Under the pieces are notes generated by a model. The model ran no database searches, was not told where the DNA came from, and worked only from the letters and a program-made list of their open reading frames with translations. DNA of 25,431 nucleotides, taken from contig JAKOXJ010000023.1 of NCBI GenBank assembly GCA_029781075.1, forward strand, positions 1 through 25,431, written 5' to 3'. How positions within the stretch are numbered: position 1 is the stretch's first letter; every line of letters starts with the position of its first letter. The DNA is from a bacterium (GTDB lineage: Bacteria; Patescibacteriota; Saccharimonadia; Saccharimonadales; HK-STAS-PATE-42). Below are positions 13,876-21,157 of the stretch, piece after piece. The position numbers and the translations under genes are program-made.

Positions 13876-16080
13876 ATGCTGAAGAAGTCCAAAAAAGAAG
13901 AGTACAGCAGGCGAGCAAAGAAGACCTATTCTCCAGCAGAACTTAAGCCTCACCATGCCAGGCCATTTAGGAAGAGGCATTATGGATTACTAATCCTTTC
14001 CGTCCTGCTAACGGTCGGACTCCTATATTTGCTAATCACAAATGTCCTTATTAACAGAAGCGAAGTTAAGTCCGTAAAGGAAGTCTTAGCAAGAGCCCTT
14101 AATCAATCGTCTTCAGAACAGTCTAACGACCTCCCTCAAGTTTCCTCTACTTATGGCTTGAGTATCACTTACAATCCAAAGATCCTCTTGCCCAGCGCTA
14201 CAAGTTCAAAAGACAACAAGTTATATTCTGGCTCAGAGCTTAATATCCAAAGACCATACTCCACTATAAGGCTGAGTGCTCTATCCTCAGACTCAACCTC
14301 AGGAACAGCCAATGGGTCACTAACAGTTCAGTATTACCTAAATGATGCCACCGGGAACTCGGCAGACCTAGTAAAATTAGAAGCTCAGCTTGTGGGGGCA
14401 AGTAATCCCAATCTAGCCATATCAGAATCCTCGGAGACTACTATCTCCGGAGTGACCTTTGTAAAGTCCGACTGGAAGAGTGCGTCAGTAAAGGGTGGGG
14501 TGACAATTAACGACAAATCAGCCACAAGGATAACTTCATTCATCGGGTTGATTGATGGCATACCAGTTACTATCATAAGGAGCTACGGTCTAGCCGAGGG
14601 CAAGAACACTCAAGATTCTTTTAATGAATCGCTTAAATCAATAAAGTTTGAGCCTACCACTTCTTCAGCAACTATCCTTACCCCAAGCGATATCTCCAAT
14701 ATTAGTGAATCATCAGACTTGAGCCTGCTGGACAGACTAGCTTTTACCCAGAGCGTCAGTGCAGAATCATTCCTAAACAAAGATAACTCGTCCGAAAGAG
14801 TGAGTCTTCTCTATAGTCCATCGGTCGTTAAGATCTACAACTTCTACTGTATGGACATAGTTCTTAATAACAAGCCCTTTGCAACCGATAACTGTAGTGC
14901 AACTACCGGCAGTGGATTCTTTGTCGGCGACAAAGGTTATGTCGCAACCAACGGGCACGTAGTGGTTAACGATCCTTTAAGCATTGCCATTACCTATGCC
15001 TTTGATCAGGCAAGCAAAGGCAATATGTTCTACTTCTCCGAATTAGCCCAAGCCGCCGGTCTGACTCAGGCAGACATTGACGCCGCACCAACCGATAAAG
15101 ATAAGGTAAAAGTAGCTGTAGAAAAACTGTACAAAATCCCCTCTACAAAGCTCAGTGCTGTAAACAAAACCGAAAATATCCTGGTCGGGCTTGGAGAGAG
15201 GCAACCAGACCTTCAGCAGCTGCTCAACTCTACCAGATCCAGGCAGATATATCAGGCTCCTAGCGGAGTTAAGAAGGCTCAGCTTGTAGGCTATAACTAT
15301 CGAGCCATCGATGGCGCCCAAACCGGTCAGTTTGAAGCGTCAGATGTAGCCCTTTTAAAGATTGACGGCAATAACTATCCAACCACCAAGCTAGGGAGCA
15401 TATCTGGAATCATGCAGGGGAGCGGTCTAAATATAATCGGTTACCCAGGAGCGGCGAGCTCTAACCCACTTGTTGATTCTAGCGAGTCTCGTGCTACTTT
15501 AACCTCCGGAAAAGTCTCCTCAATCAAAAACGCTACTGGCTCAAAGAGTCAGATGATAGAAACCGACGCAACAATTGGACACGGCAATAGCGGAGGTCCG
15601 GCTTTTAATGATTCTGGCGAGGTAGTCGGCATTGCTACCTATACAATAGATGGGTCCGGTGATGGCAATGGGGTATTCAACTATGTACGTGATGTCGCCG
15701 ACCTAAAAGATCTAGCCTCAAAAAATAATGTTGATCTATCTTCCCAAAGCCAAACTCAACAAGAGTGGGAAAGCGCAGCAAAAGATATCTACCAGGCCCA
15801 CTACGCAAAGGCTCTAGGTAAGCTTGAGTCCGTCAAGGCTCTCTACCCAGAACACCCAAGGGTCGACCAGCTCATCGCTTTAGTACAGCAAAGGATAAAT
15901 GCAGGTGAAGGCGCCAAAGAGTTCCCGACTTCTATAATTGCCTTAGCATCTTTGTTCGGTATATCACTTATCGTGATCTCAATATTACTCATAGTCCACC
16001 ACAGCAGGAAGCATGCCGCCTACAATGAGCACTTGGCAAGTGGGGCGATATCACAATCCTCGGATCCTCACCAGACTTGA
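13876..16080 (+). CDS. Doubly membrane-anchored trypsin-like (HtrA-type) serine protease, 734 aa
   Basis: A basic cytoplasmic N-terminus and a helix at about 37-58 lead into a long outer region. Residues about 85-265 form a Ser/Thr-rich domain of unknown type. The protease domain spans about 312-615, with His361 in TNGHVV, Asp490 in ASDVALLKI and Ser572 in GHGNSGGPAF. A helical, TPR-like stretch (about 630-675) precedes a second helix (about 684-708) and a short cytoplasmic tail. About 130 residues separate His and Asp, against about 30 in DegP, so the domain holds a large insertion. No PDZ domain is present. A disulfide is possible between Cys325 and Cys340. The stop is TGA followed at once by TAA and TAG. 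Likely role: envelope quality control or processing of surface proteins. Confidence 0.88.
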   Translation: MLKKSKKEEYSRRAKKTYSPAELKPHHARPFRKRHYGLLILSVLLTVGLLYLLITNVLINRSEVKSVKEVLARALNQSSSEQSNDLPQVSSTYGLSITYNPKILLPSATSSKDNKLYSGSELNIQRPYSTIRLSALSSDSTSGTANGSLTVQYYLNDATGNSADLVKLEAQLVGASNPNLAISESSETTISGVTFVKSDWKSASVKGGVTINDKSATRITSFIGLIDGIPVTIIRSYGLAEGKNTQDSFNESLKSIKFEPTTSSATILTPSDISNISESSDLSLLDRLAFTQSVSAESFLNKDNSSERVSLLYSPSVVKIYNFYCMDIVLNNKPFATDNCSATTGSGFFVGDKGYVATNGHVVVNDPLSIAITYAFDQASKGNMFYFSELAQAAGLTQADIDAAPTDKDKVKVAVEKLYKIPSTKLSAVNKTENILVGLGERQPDLQQLLNSTRSRQIYQAPSGVKKAQLVGYNYRAIDGAQTGQFEASDVALLKIDGNNYPTTKLGSISGIMQGSGLNIIGYPGAASSNPLVDSSESRATLTSGKVSSIKNATGSKSQMIETDATIGHGNSGGPAFNDSGEVVGIATYTIDGSGDGNGVFNYVRDVADLKDLASKNNVDLSSQSQTQQEWESAAKDIYQAHYAKALGKLESVKALYPEHPRVDQLIALVQQRINAGEGAKEFPTSIIALASLFGISLIVISILLIVHHSRKHAAYNEHLASGAISQSSDPHQT

Positions 16081-16139
16081 TAATAGTCGTAACGCAGGAT
16101 AGAATAGACTTACAAGCTAAGAGACTCAAGTAAAAAGAG

Positions 16140-16181
16140 GTCCCGCTAAATTATCCAAGTTCTGGAAATAGCGGGACTTTT
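16140..16181 (+). terminator. Intrinsic terminator after the protease gene
   Basis: A perfect 9-bp stem, GTCCCGCTA (16140-16148) with TAGCGGGAC (16169-16177), is followed by TTTT. The loop can form a further small hairpin, TCCA/TGGA. Confidence 0.88.
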
Positions 16182-16212
16182 CATATTAACTTTAGCAAAA
16201 CAATATAAACTA

Positions 16213-16218
16213 TAAGAT
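16213..16218 (+). promoter_or_regulatory. -10 box, leaderless type
   Basis: TAAGAT ends 9 nt before the ATG at 16228. No ribosome binding site is visible. Confidence 0.5.
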
Positions 16219-16227
16219 CTTCTTCCG

Positions 16228-17112
16228 ATGAAAAATACCAATATTACTCCCGAAACACCACGCCGCAATACTCGATCTACGAAGAAAGGAGATAACGAAT
16301 GGCGCTGCGAATGCGGCAAATTACTTTTTAAAGGAGCTCTGCTAACCGGTCTGCTAGAGGTCAAATGCAGCCGGTGCAAAAGAATGGTATATCTTCAACA
16401 ATTTAATTCATATGCAGCCGATAATCAGAGCTTCATGGTGACAATTAAAAATGACGGCACCATTCTTACGGCAAGTCCAGGAATCTTTGAGGCCATCGGC
16501 TACAATCAGCAAGATATTATAGGTACAAACTTTATCAACTATATAGATCCTATTTTCTATAAGGCAGCATCCTTCTGGATGGAAAGGATAGATAATAATA
16601 GTTCCGATGGCGGCTCATATGTCTCATTTGTTATGCCTCTAAAATGCAAGGACAAAGGAGAAAAAATGTTCTCATTATTGATGAGGTCAACAAATCTTGG
16701 AGGTGAAGACATATATATAGTGATAGGTGAGGCCGGCCTAGATTCTGCCGACTCTCATGATAGAAAAGTCTTGTCAAAGCTTGCCAAGAAGAATAGAGAG
16801 CAAAGAGAAAGCTGGGATTTTATTATCAATCCAGAAGGTAAGATAATTGATTCTAGTGGGAAGAGTGAGCTGGGCTACGAAAAAGACGATCTCAAAGGTA
16901 AATCATTCTTTGATCTTCTAGATGATCAAAATAAAGAACTAAAAAATAAGCTCAAAACTCAGGAGAGTTTCGTTCTAGACCTCAGGTTAAAGCTAAAGAG
17001 TTCCTCAATAGAGGACTACAAGGTCTGCTTTATTCCCGACTTCCTTGCCGAACCCGAGAACCCCGCCTTCATCGTTGCCCTTAGGTATGAAAAGACAAAT
17101 GGCTTGGTCTAG
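16228..17112 (+). CDS. Com-like zinc finger fused to two PAS domains, 294 aa
   Basis: Residues 25-56 (Cys27, Cys29, Cys47, Cys50; segments CGKLLFKG and VKCSRCKRMV) closely resemble phage Mu Com, a small zinc-finger protein that binds mom mRNA and activates its translation. The first Cys pair is CxC instead of CxxC. A PAS domain follows at about 63-168 (IKNDGTILTASPGIFEAIGY then IIGTNFINYI) and a second at about 190-287 (FIINPEGKIIDSSGKSELGY then LKGKSFFDLL). No histidine kinase, GGDEF or membrane segment is present, so the output is probably the zinc finger itself. It may be a cytoplasmic sensor that binds nucleic acid. It ends overlapping the stop codon of the convergent gene. Confidence 0.8.
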   Translation: MKNTNITPETPRRNTRSTKKGDNEWRCECGKLLFKGALLTGLLEVKCSRCKRMVYLQQFNSYAADNQSFMVTIKNDGTILTASPGIFEAIGYNQQDIIGTNFINYIDPIFYKAASFWMERIDNNSSDGGSYVSFVMPLKCKDKGEKMFSLLMRSTNLGGEDIYIVIGEAGLDSADSHDRKVLSKLAKKNREQRESWDFIINPEGKIIDSSGKSELGYEKDDLKGKSFFDLLDDQNKELKNKLKTQESFVLDLRLKLKSSSIEDYKVCFIPDFLAEPENPAFIVALRYEKTNGLV

Positions 17113-17759
17113 GATTTCGAGACGACTTTAGATCCAAGCGGAGAGAAGATCACCTGAGAATCCGAGAAATATCCCTGAGGGACCAACTCCTGTATACGGA
17201 TCTCACCCTTGCCCGGCACTATAATTACCTTGCCTTCAACTGTAACATTTCCACCTTCGTCGGTAACGTATATCTCCTTCTGAGCTCTTGGCAACTCTCT
17301 GTCGATGAATTCCTCTGCCTCTCGATCGCTATAACCTAGGCTCTTAAGGATTGCCCCCATTCCGCTAAAGGTCCTAAACGTAGATATGTCTCTAGCTATC
17401 TCCGGACTGTCCTTCGCCATCCGCTGACCGTGTATACCGAGCGGTGCCGTTACTACTACAGGATGAGAGATCCTGCCTCCCCTAATATCTGACAACGTAT
17501 ATGAGTTATCTGGTTGGCTCCCTGGGCCACTTAGCCAGTTCCCCTTACCGGCCTGCCTAACACGCACCAAGGCCTCTGAGGCCTGACTGCTAGGAAGTTG
17601 ACTCGGCATCTCTGGCTGCCCTACGAGGTTTGCTTGGGTGGAAGGATCTGTCATACGGTTAAGTGGTACTACAGGGCAATCCGGAATGTCAGCAATAGAT
17701 GCCGCCAGGTCGGATAAATCCTTGTCAAATCGTGTAGAGATGGTTGGGGTGGCTTCCAT
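17109..17759 (-). CDS. Unrecognised soluble protein, 216 aa
   Basis: I do not recognise this family. There is no signal peptide or membrane helix. The first 70 residues are Pro/Ser-rich and probably disordered. The middle (about 70-160) holds a possible folded part with helices near 135-155. Residues about 165-195 read as short beta strands rich in Val, Ile and Gly (YVTDEGGNVTVEGKVIIV). A good TTGACT/TATGCT promoter lies upstream. The stop codon shares the four bases CTAG (17109-17112) with the stop of the PAS gene, so the two transcripts must overlap at their 3' ends unless terminated inside coding sequence. Confidence 0.7.
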   Translation of the reverse strand: MEATPTISTRFDKDLSDLAASIADIPDCPVVPLNRMTDPSTQANLVGQPEMPSQLPSSQASEALVRVRQAGKGNWLSGPGSQPDNSYTLSDIRGGRISHPVVVTAPLGIHGQRMAKDSPEIARDISTFRTFSGMGAILKSLGYSDREAEEFIDRELPRAQKEIYVTDEGGNVTVEGKVIIVPGKGEIRIQELVPQGYFSDSQVIFSPLGSKVVSKS

Positions 17760-17787
17760 AGTTTATGATAGATACTCTAATAACATA

Positions 17788-17816
17788 AGCATATACACTT
17801 TTTACCAACCAGTCAA
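17788..17816 (-). promoter_or_regulatory. Promoter of the 216-aa protein gene
   Basis: On the minus strand TTGACT (17811-17816), a 17-nt spacer and TATGCT (17788-17793) predict a leader of about 22 nt. The -35 lies in the arm of a small CTTGAC/GTCAAG hairpin. Confidence 0.6.
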
Positions 17817-17856
17817 GAAAAAAACCTTGACAGGGTTTTGATTTAAATTGCTCATC

Positions 17857-17933
17857 TGGTGGAGTATAGCGGATTCGAACCGCTGACCTCTTCGCTGCCA
17901 GCGAAGCGCTCTAGCCAACTGAGCTAATACCCC
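17857..17933 (-). tRNA. tRNA-Ala(GGC)
   Basis: Acceptor GGGGTAT pairs with ATACTCC with one G-U pair. Anticodon stem CTTCG/CGAAG encloses CTGGCAG, giving anticodon GGC. CCA is encoded at 17857-17859. It starts 22 nt after the grpE stop on the same strand and may be cut from a grpE transcript. Confidence 0.96.
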
Positions 17934-17955
17934 GATATCCTCTATTATACCGCTG

Positions 17956-18450
17956 TTATCTCCTTACGACAACCATGCTGTGGCGTAGAACCTCATCCCC
18001 AAGCCTATAGCCAGCCTGCATCTCTTTAGTTACAATATCTTTTTCACCATCAGTCTGGTCTATAGAGATCGCCTCGTGCAAGTCCTCGTTAAACTTTTTT
18101 CCTTCAGCTTCAATCTTCTCTAAGCCTAGTCCTTCCAGGGTCTTCTTTAATTTATTTAAAACAGACACCATACCCTCTGCTTCTTTACCTAGATTCTTGC
18201 CCTCTGCGTGCTCGACCGCTTTTTCGGCAGCATCAAGAGTGGGCAACAGCTCTTTGACGACCTGAGCTTTATAGAATGATGCCCATCTTAGTTTGTCTTG
18301 CTCTGCACGTCTTGCTAGATTCTGCGCGTCGGCACGCTCCCTCTGCAGGGCCTCGGTCAGTTCATTAATCTTAAGTTCAAGTTCGGACGCTCCACCTTTT
18401 TTTGGAGAATCTTTTTCGGACTTAAGTTTTTTCTTCTTGATTGGCTCCAT
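17956..18450 (-). CDS. grpE: GrpE nucleotide exchange factor, 164 aa
   Basis: GrpE releases ADP from DnaK in the Hsp70 chaperone cycle. A basic, disordered start (about 1-20) leads into a long coiled-coil helix (about 22-75), a helical bundle (LLPTLDAAEKAVEHAEG), and the beta-wing ending (FNEDLHEAISID, then GYRLGDEVLRHSMVVV). The motif GYRLGDEVLRHSMVVV is typical of the family's C-terminus. Length is normal for a small GrpE. No dnaK, dnaJ or hrcA is next to it; instead it lies between tRNA-Val and tRNA-Ala on the same strand. It has no clear promoter or ribosome binding site in the 21 nt after tRNA-Val, so it is probably read through from that tRNA. No CIRCE operator was found. Confidence 0.95.
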   Translation of the reverse strand: MEPIKKKKLKSEKDSPKKGGASELELKINELTEALQRERADAQNLARRAEQDKLRWASFYKAQVVKELLPTLDAAEKAVEHAEGKNLGKEAEGMVSVLNKLKKTLEGLGLEKIEAEGKKFNEDLHEAISIDQTDGEKDIVTKEMQAGYRLGDEVLRHSMVVVRR

Positions 18451-18471
18451 AATCTCATTTTTTAAGGAAGT

Positions 18472-18548
18472 TGGTGGGTGATGAGGGACTCGAACCCCCG
18501 ACCCCCTCGGTGTAAACGAGGTGCTCTAGCCAGCTGAGCTAATCACCC
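18472..18548 (-). tRNA. tRNA-Val(TAC)
   Basis: Acceptor GGGTGAT pairs with ATCACCC. Anticodon stem CCTCG/CGAGG encloses TTTACAC, giving anticodon TAC. CCA is encoded at 18472-18474. One G-U pair is present in the T stem. It lies just upstream of grpE. Confidence 0.96.
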
Positions 18549-18688
18549 TAGATTGTTAAACTTTCTCTCCCTATTTTACACTAGATCAACCGATCTTTTG
18601 AGAGAGAATCTCACACCCTTCTATTCCTAGAAGCACTTTTAAATAATAATTGAGGGGTGCTAACCTTTAGATAAATCTTAAGGATTTT

Positions 18689-18763
18689 TGGTGATCCCGC
18701 GGGGAATCGAACCCCGGTTGCCAGGATGAAAACCTGGTGTCCTAACCGTTAGACGACGGGACC
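18689..18763 (-). tRNA. tRNA-Glu(TTC)
   Basis: Acceptor GGTCCCG pairs with CGGGATC with one G-U pair. Anticodon stem CCAGG/CCTGG encloses TTTTCAT, giving anticodon TTC. CCA is encoded at 18689-18691. The 140 nt between this tRNA and tRNA-Val hold no gene that I can see. Confidence 0.97.
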
Positions 18764-18774
18764 ATTAAAGACCT

Positions 18775-18783
18775 ATTTTACCA
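18775..18783 (-). promoter_or_regulatory. Extended -10 of tRNA-Glu
   Basis: The minus strand reads TGGTAAAAT, ending 11 nt before the tRNA 5' end. Confidence 0.6.
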
Positions 18784-18845
18784 TATCTGACCCCAGTGGT
18801 TCAATTTATGCCCCTGGTTTGGTAAAATATAGGTAATGGTTTCTA

Positions 18846-18851
18846 TATAAT
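18846..18851 (+). promoter_or_regulatory. -10 box of tRNA-Leu
   Basis: TATAAT lies 14 nt before the tRNA. A second candidate, TGGTAAAAT at 18820-18828, would give a longer leader. I cannot choose between them. Confidence 0.5.
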
Positions 18852-18865
18852 AGGAACTAGACAAA

Positions 18866-18950
18866 GGGCGAGTGGTGGAATTGGTAGACACGCATGCCTT
18901 AGGAGCATGTACCGCAAGGTGTGGAGGTTCAAGTCCTCTCTCGCCCACCA
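18866..18950 (+). tRNA. tRNA-Leu(TAG)
   Basis: A class II tRNA with acceptor GGGCGAG/CTCGCCC and a long variable arm. Anticodon stem CATGC/GCATG encloses CTTAGGA, giving anticodon TAG. CCA is encoded at 18948-18950. A terminator follows directly. Confidence 0.97.
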
Positions 18951-18963
18951 GGAATCATAAGTA

Positions 18964-18992
18964 AAAAGAGTCTCGGTAAACGGGGCTCTTTT
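18964..18992 (+). terminator. Intrinsic terminator of tRNA-Leu
   Basis: A 12-bp stem (18964-18975 with 18981-18992, including two G-U pairs) closes on the loop GTAAA. Its 3' arm ends in TTTT. Confidence 0.85.
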
Positions 18993-19051
18993 CTGCTAAG
19001 ATTAACATAAGTGTAATTTTTTATTTTTCCAGGATAATAGGTGGGTAGACT

Positions 19052-20527
19052 TTGGCTAGATCTAAACAAGCAGTAATTATTGGAGGAGGTTTTGCCGGGC
19101 TTTCGGCGGCTTGCTATATGGCTCGTGCCGGCTACAGAGTAGTCCTCTTAGAGAAGAATAAAAAGGTTGGCGGTAGAGCTCAGTCTGCCGAGGATGCTAG
19201 CTTTAAATTTGATCTTGGACCAAACTGGTATATCATGCCAGATATATACGAAGATTTCTTCCACGATTTTGGGGCTAGTCCAGATGAGCACTACAAGCTA
19301 ACCAAACTTAGCCCAGCTTTTAGGATATTCACACCAGAAGGAAGCTATTTTGATGCGCTAGAACCAGAGCGCATGGCAGACCAACTTGATTCTTTTAGCC
19401 ATGGAGATGGCATCGGATTTAAACGTCTTTTAAATCGCTCAAAGGTGGTCTATTCAAGCTACAAACTCGGACTGATGCAAGAGAGCTGGCTCAGCAAGTT
19501 CCCAGGTTTGAAGCCAAAAGTCTTCTCAACTTTATTCCGTCTACCAAAAGGCACCGTCGCATCAAGAAACGCCGAGTTCATAAAATCTCGAGATGGAAAA
19601 TCCATGGTCGATAGCCTCAGCCACTTCTTAGGTGGGACTGCCGACAAGATTCCAGCTCCCTATTCATTCCTGCCATATACAATCTTCGAGCAAGGGGTTT
19701 GGCATCCAGAAGGAGGCTTTAGTTCAGTTGTAGAAAGCTTCAAGCAGATCGCCCAGAAGCTGGGGGTGGAGATCTATGAAGGCTATGAGGTAGAGAGAGT
19801 TGAGGTCCAATATGGAGTTGCCTCTGCCGTGGTAATCAAGGGCATAGAAGAAAGAATACCTGCCGACATTGTAATTTCGGCGGGTGACTATCTAAGCTCT
19901 GAGAGCATGCTTGAACCTATCTATCAGTCTTATTCCTTAGATTTCTGGAAATCAAAAAAATACTCACCATCTGCGATAGTCGTATCTTTGGGTCTAAATA
20001 CTAAAGTTCCAAATCTGCTTCACCATAATACTTTCACCAACCCAACACCGTCAGATCTAAATACAAGAGTCTGGCCTAGCCAGATTGGCACCTTCAACGT
20101 TGCCTGTCCATCATTTACGCAACCAGATCTCGCCCCAGACGGCGGAGAAGTCCTCACCATCACCATCCCAATACCTGCCGGGCTTCCAGACGAAGAAGCC
20201 GCTCTTAGGAGGTTGGTCTCTCAAGCTTATGAAAAAATATCAGCCGTCACTGGCATAAACATCCAGTCGGCAATCGTCAAAGAGCATATAACTTCTTCTA
20301 GCTACTTTAAGAGTATGTTCAAGGCACCCGGCGGGTCTGTTGCCGGACTTGCCCAGTATAAAAATCAGGTCTTCCAAAACCGCCCCCGTCTAAAGTCTAA
20401 GAAGCTTTCCAATCTTTTCTATGCAGGACAAGACACTAACCCAGGCTCTGGAGTTGGCTTTGCAATCGTATCCGGTAAACTCGCAGCATACGCTGCTCTT
20501 GGCAAAAAGCCTGAGGCCAAACTTTAG
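19052..20527 (+). CDS. CrtI-type FAD-dependent oxidoreductase (phytoene desaturase-like), 491 aa
   Basis: The N-terminus is an FAD-binding Rossmann fold, VIIGGGFAGLSAA at 8-20, followed by Glu34 and GGRAQ at 40-44. The C-terminus carries FYAGQDTNPGSGVGFAIVSGK, the flavin-binding end typical of CrtI/CrtN carotenoid desaturases and related isomerases. The middle segment WHPEGGFSSVVESF and the following V-x-I strand also match this family. Length is normal. The start is TTG at 19052, since no ATG or GTG fits the frame and AGGTGG lies 6 nt upstream. No phytoene synthase, prenyltransferase or other carotenoid gene is nearby. The substrate is therefore open: a scavenged carotenoid, retinoid or another polyene is possible. 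Plasma-membrane association is likely for the family. Confidence 0.88.
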   Translation: MARSKQAVIIGGGFAGLSAACYMARAGYRVVLLEKNKKVGGRAQSAEDASFKFDLGPNWYIMPDIYEDFFHDFGASPDEHYKLTKLSPAFRIFTPEGSYFDALEPERMADQLDSFSHGDGIGFKRLLNRSKVVYSSYKLGLMQESWLSKFPGLKPKVFSTLFRLPKGTVASRNAEFIKSRDGKSMVDSLSHFLGGTADKIPAPYSFLPYTIFEQGVWHPEGGFSSVVESFKQIAQKLGVEIYEGYEVERVEVQYGVASAVVIKGIEERIPADIVISAGDYLSSESMLEPIYQSYSLDFWKSKKYSPSAIVVSLGLNTKVPNLLHHNTFTNPTPSDLNTRVWPSQIGTFNVACPSFTQPDLAPDGGEVLTITIPIPAGLPDEEAALRRLVSQAYEKISAVTGINIQSAIVKEHITSSSYFKSMFKAPGGSVAGLAQYKNQVFQNRPRLKSKKLSNLFYAGQDTNPGSGVGFAIVSGKLAAYAALGKKPEAKL

Positions 20528-20542
20528 GCTTATATTGTGCCT

Positions 20543-20565
20543 ATACATATATAATGTATTTTTTT
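20543..20565. terminator. Weak AT-rich terminator
   Basis: ATACAT (20543-20548) and ATGTAT (20554-20559) form a 6-bp stem followed by a T run. It sits 16 nt after the oxidoreductase stop and could end that gene. The stem is weak. Confidence 0.35.
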
Positions 20566-20824
20566 AAAAAAGATCCTTCCTACTTAACGAAGAGGCAACA
20601 GCGGCTCCACCAACTATCACCAATCCTCCTGCAGTCAATAAAATCGTTGGATCTCGGAAATCATTTACAGTTGATTCAATGACGCCATAATCATTCGTAA
20701 CTGATATGTGGTCTTATTGTCCTATGGGCTGAACCGTAATGCTTGGGTCTGCTGCAGTTGCTGCCAAGTCACCCATAAATATCACAATTGAAACTGTCGC
20801 TATACCTAGCCCAGCCAAAAACAT
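20564..20824 (-). pseudogene. Small two-helix membrane protein interrupted by in-frame TAA
   Basis: Read on the minus strand from the ATG at 20824, the frame gives 36 codons (hydrophobic start MFLAGLGIATVSIVIFMG, then AATAADPSITVQPIGQ), a TAA at 20714-20716, then 49 further codons that include a second clear membrane helix (TILLTAGGLVIVGGAAVA) and a charged end, closing with TAA at 20564. Both halves look like coding sequence for one protein of about 86 residues. The second half resembles the C-terminal helix of the 85-aa protein encoded just upstream (GGxAxxSS pattern), so the two may be paralogues. A nonsense change such as CAA or GAA to TAA, or a sequencing error, explains the break most simply. 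Confidence 0.6.
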
Positions 20825-20852
20825 TTTCTCTCTAGCTATTCTCTCATATATT

Positions 20853-21110
20853 TTATTCCTCAGATGTATGGCGTGCGTGCGAGCTTAGTGCTATTCCGCC
20901 AATAAATCCTACAGCACCAAGCCCTATCCCAACGACTCCGGTTGTAAAAACCTGCTCAGGGCTTATACCAGCTATTCCGCTACTTTCAACATGATCCTCC
21001 GGCCTTAGGCAGAGTCCCATGTAGCCTGCTATGGCTAATAATGAACCGCCCTTTCCTATATATCTAAGACCAGTGAATGTACTGTCAAGAAAGTTCAGAC
21101 CTCTTGTCAT
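20853..21110 (-). CDS. Small two-helix membrane protein, 85 aa
   Basis: Two hydrophobic segments, about residues 18-34 and 53-76, flank a polar loop (RPEDHVESSG). The second is Gly-rich (VVGIGLGAVGFIGGIALSS). The gene is preceded by AAAGGAG four bases before the ATG, the clearest Shine-Dalgarno sequence in the window. It overlaps no other coding region if polA starts at 21158. It lies head-to-head with polA and directly upstream of the interrupted paralogue at 20564-20824. Its function is unknown. Confidence 0.65.
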   Translation of the reverse strand: MTRGLNFLDSTFTGLRYIGKGGSLLAIAGYMGLCLRPEDHVESSGIAGISPEQVFTTGVVGIGLGAVGFIGGIALSSHARHTSEE

Positions 21111-21138
21111 ATTACTCCTTTCCTATCTTTCTACAGCA

Positions 21139-21147
21139 TGTTAAACT
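21139..21147 (+). promoter_or_regulatory. Extended -10 of polA
   Basis: TGTTAAACT ends 10 nt before the ATG at 21158. It belongs to the TGnTAAACT group seen at 1084, 9351 and 24157. It decides the polA start. Confidence 0.6.
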
Positions 21148-21157
21148 TAAAGTCAAG

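Noticed and set aside
18629..18662. CIRCE-like AGCAC and GTGCT half-sites upstream of grpE
   Set aside because: The distance between the half-sites is far longer than in CIRCE, the outer bases do not match, and the site lies upstream of tRNA-Val rather than in a grpE promoter.
21077..21157. Upstream ATG of the polA frame, adding 27 residues
   Set aside because: The extra residues do not look like a polymerase N-terminus, would overlap the divergent 85-aa gene, and ignore the extended -10 placed for a start at 21158.
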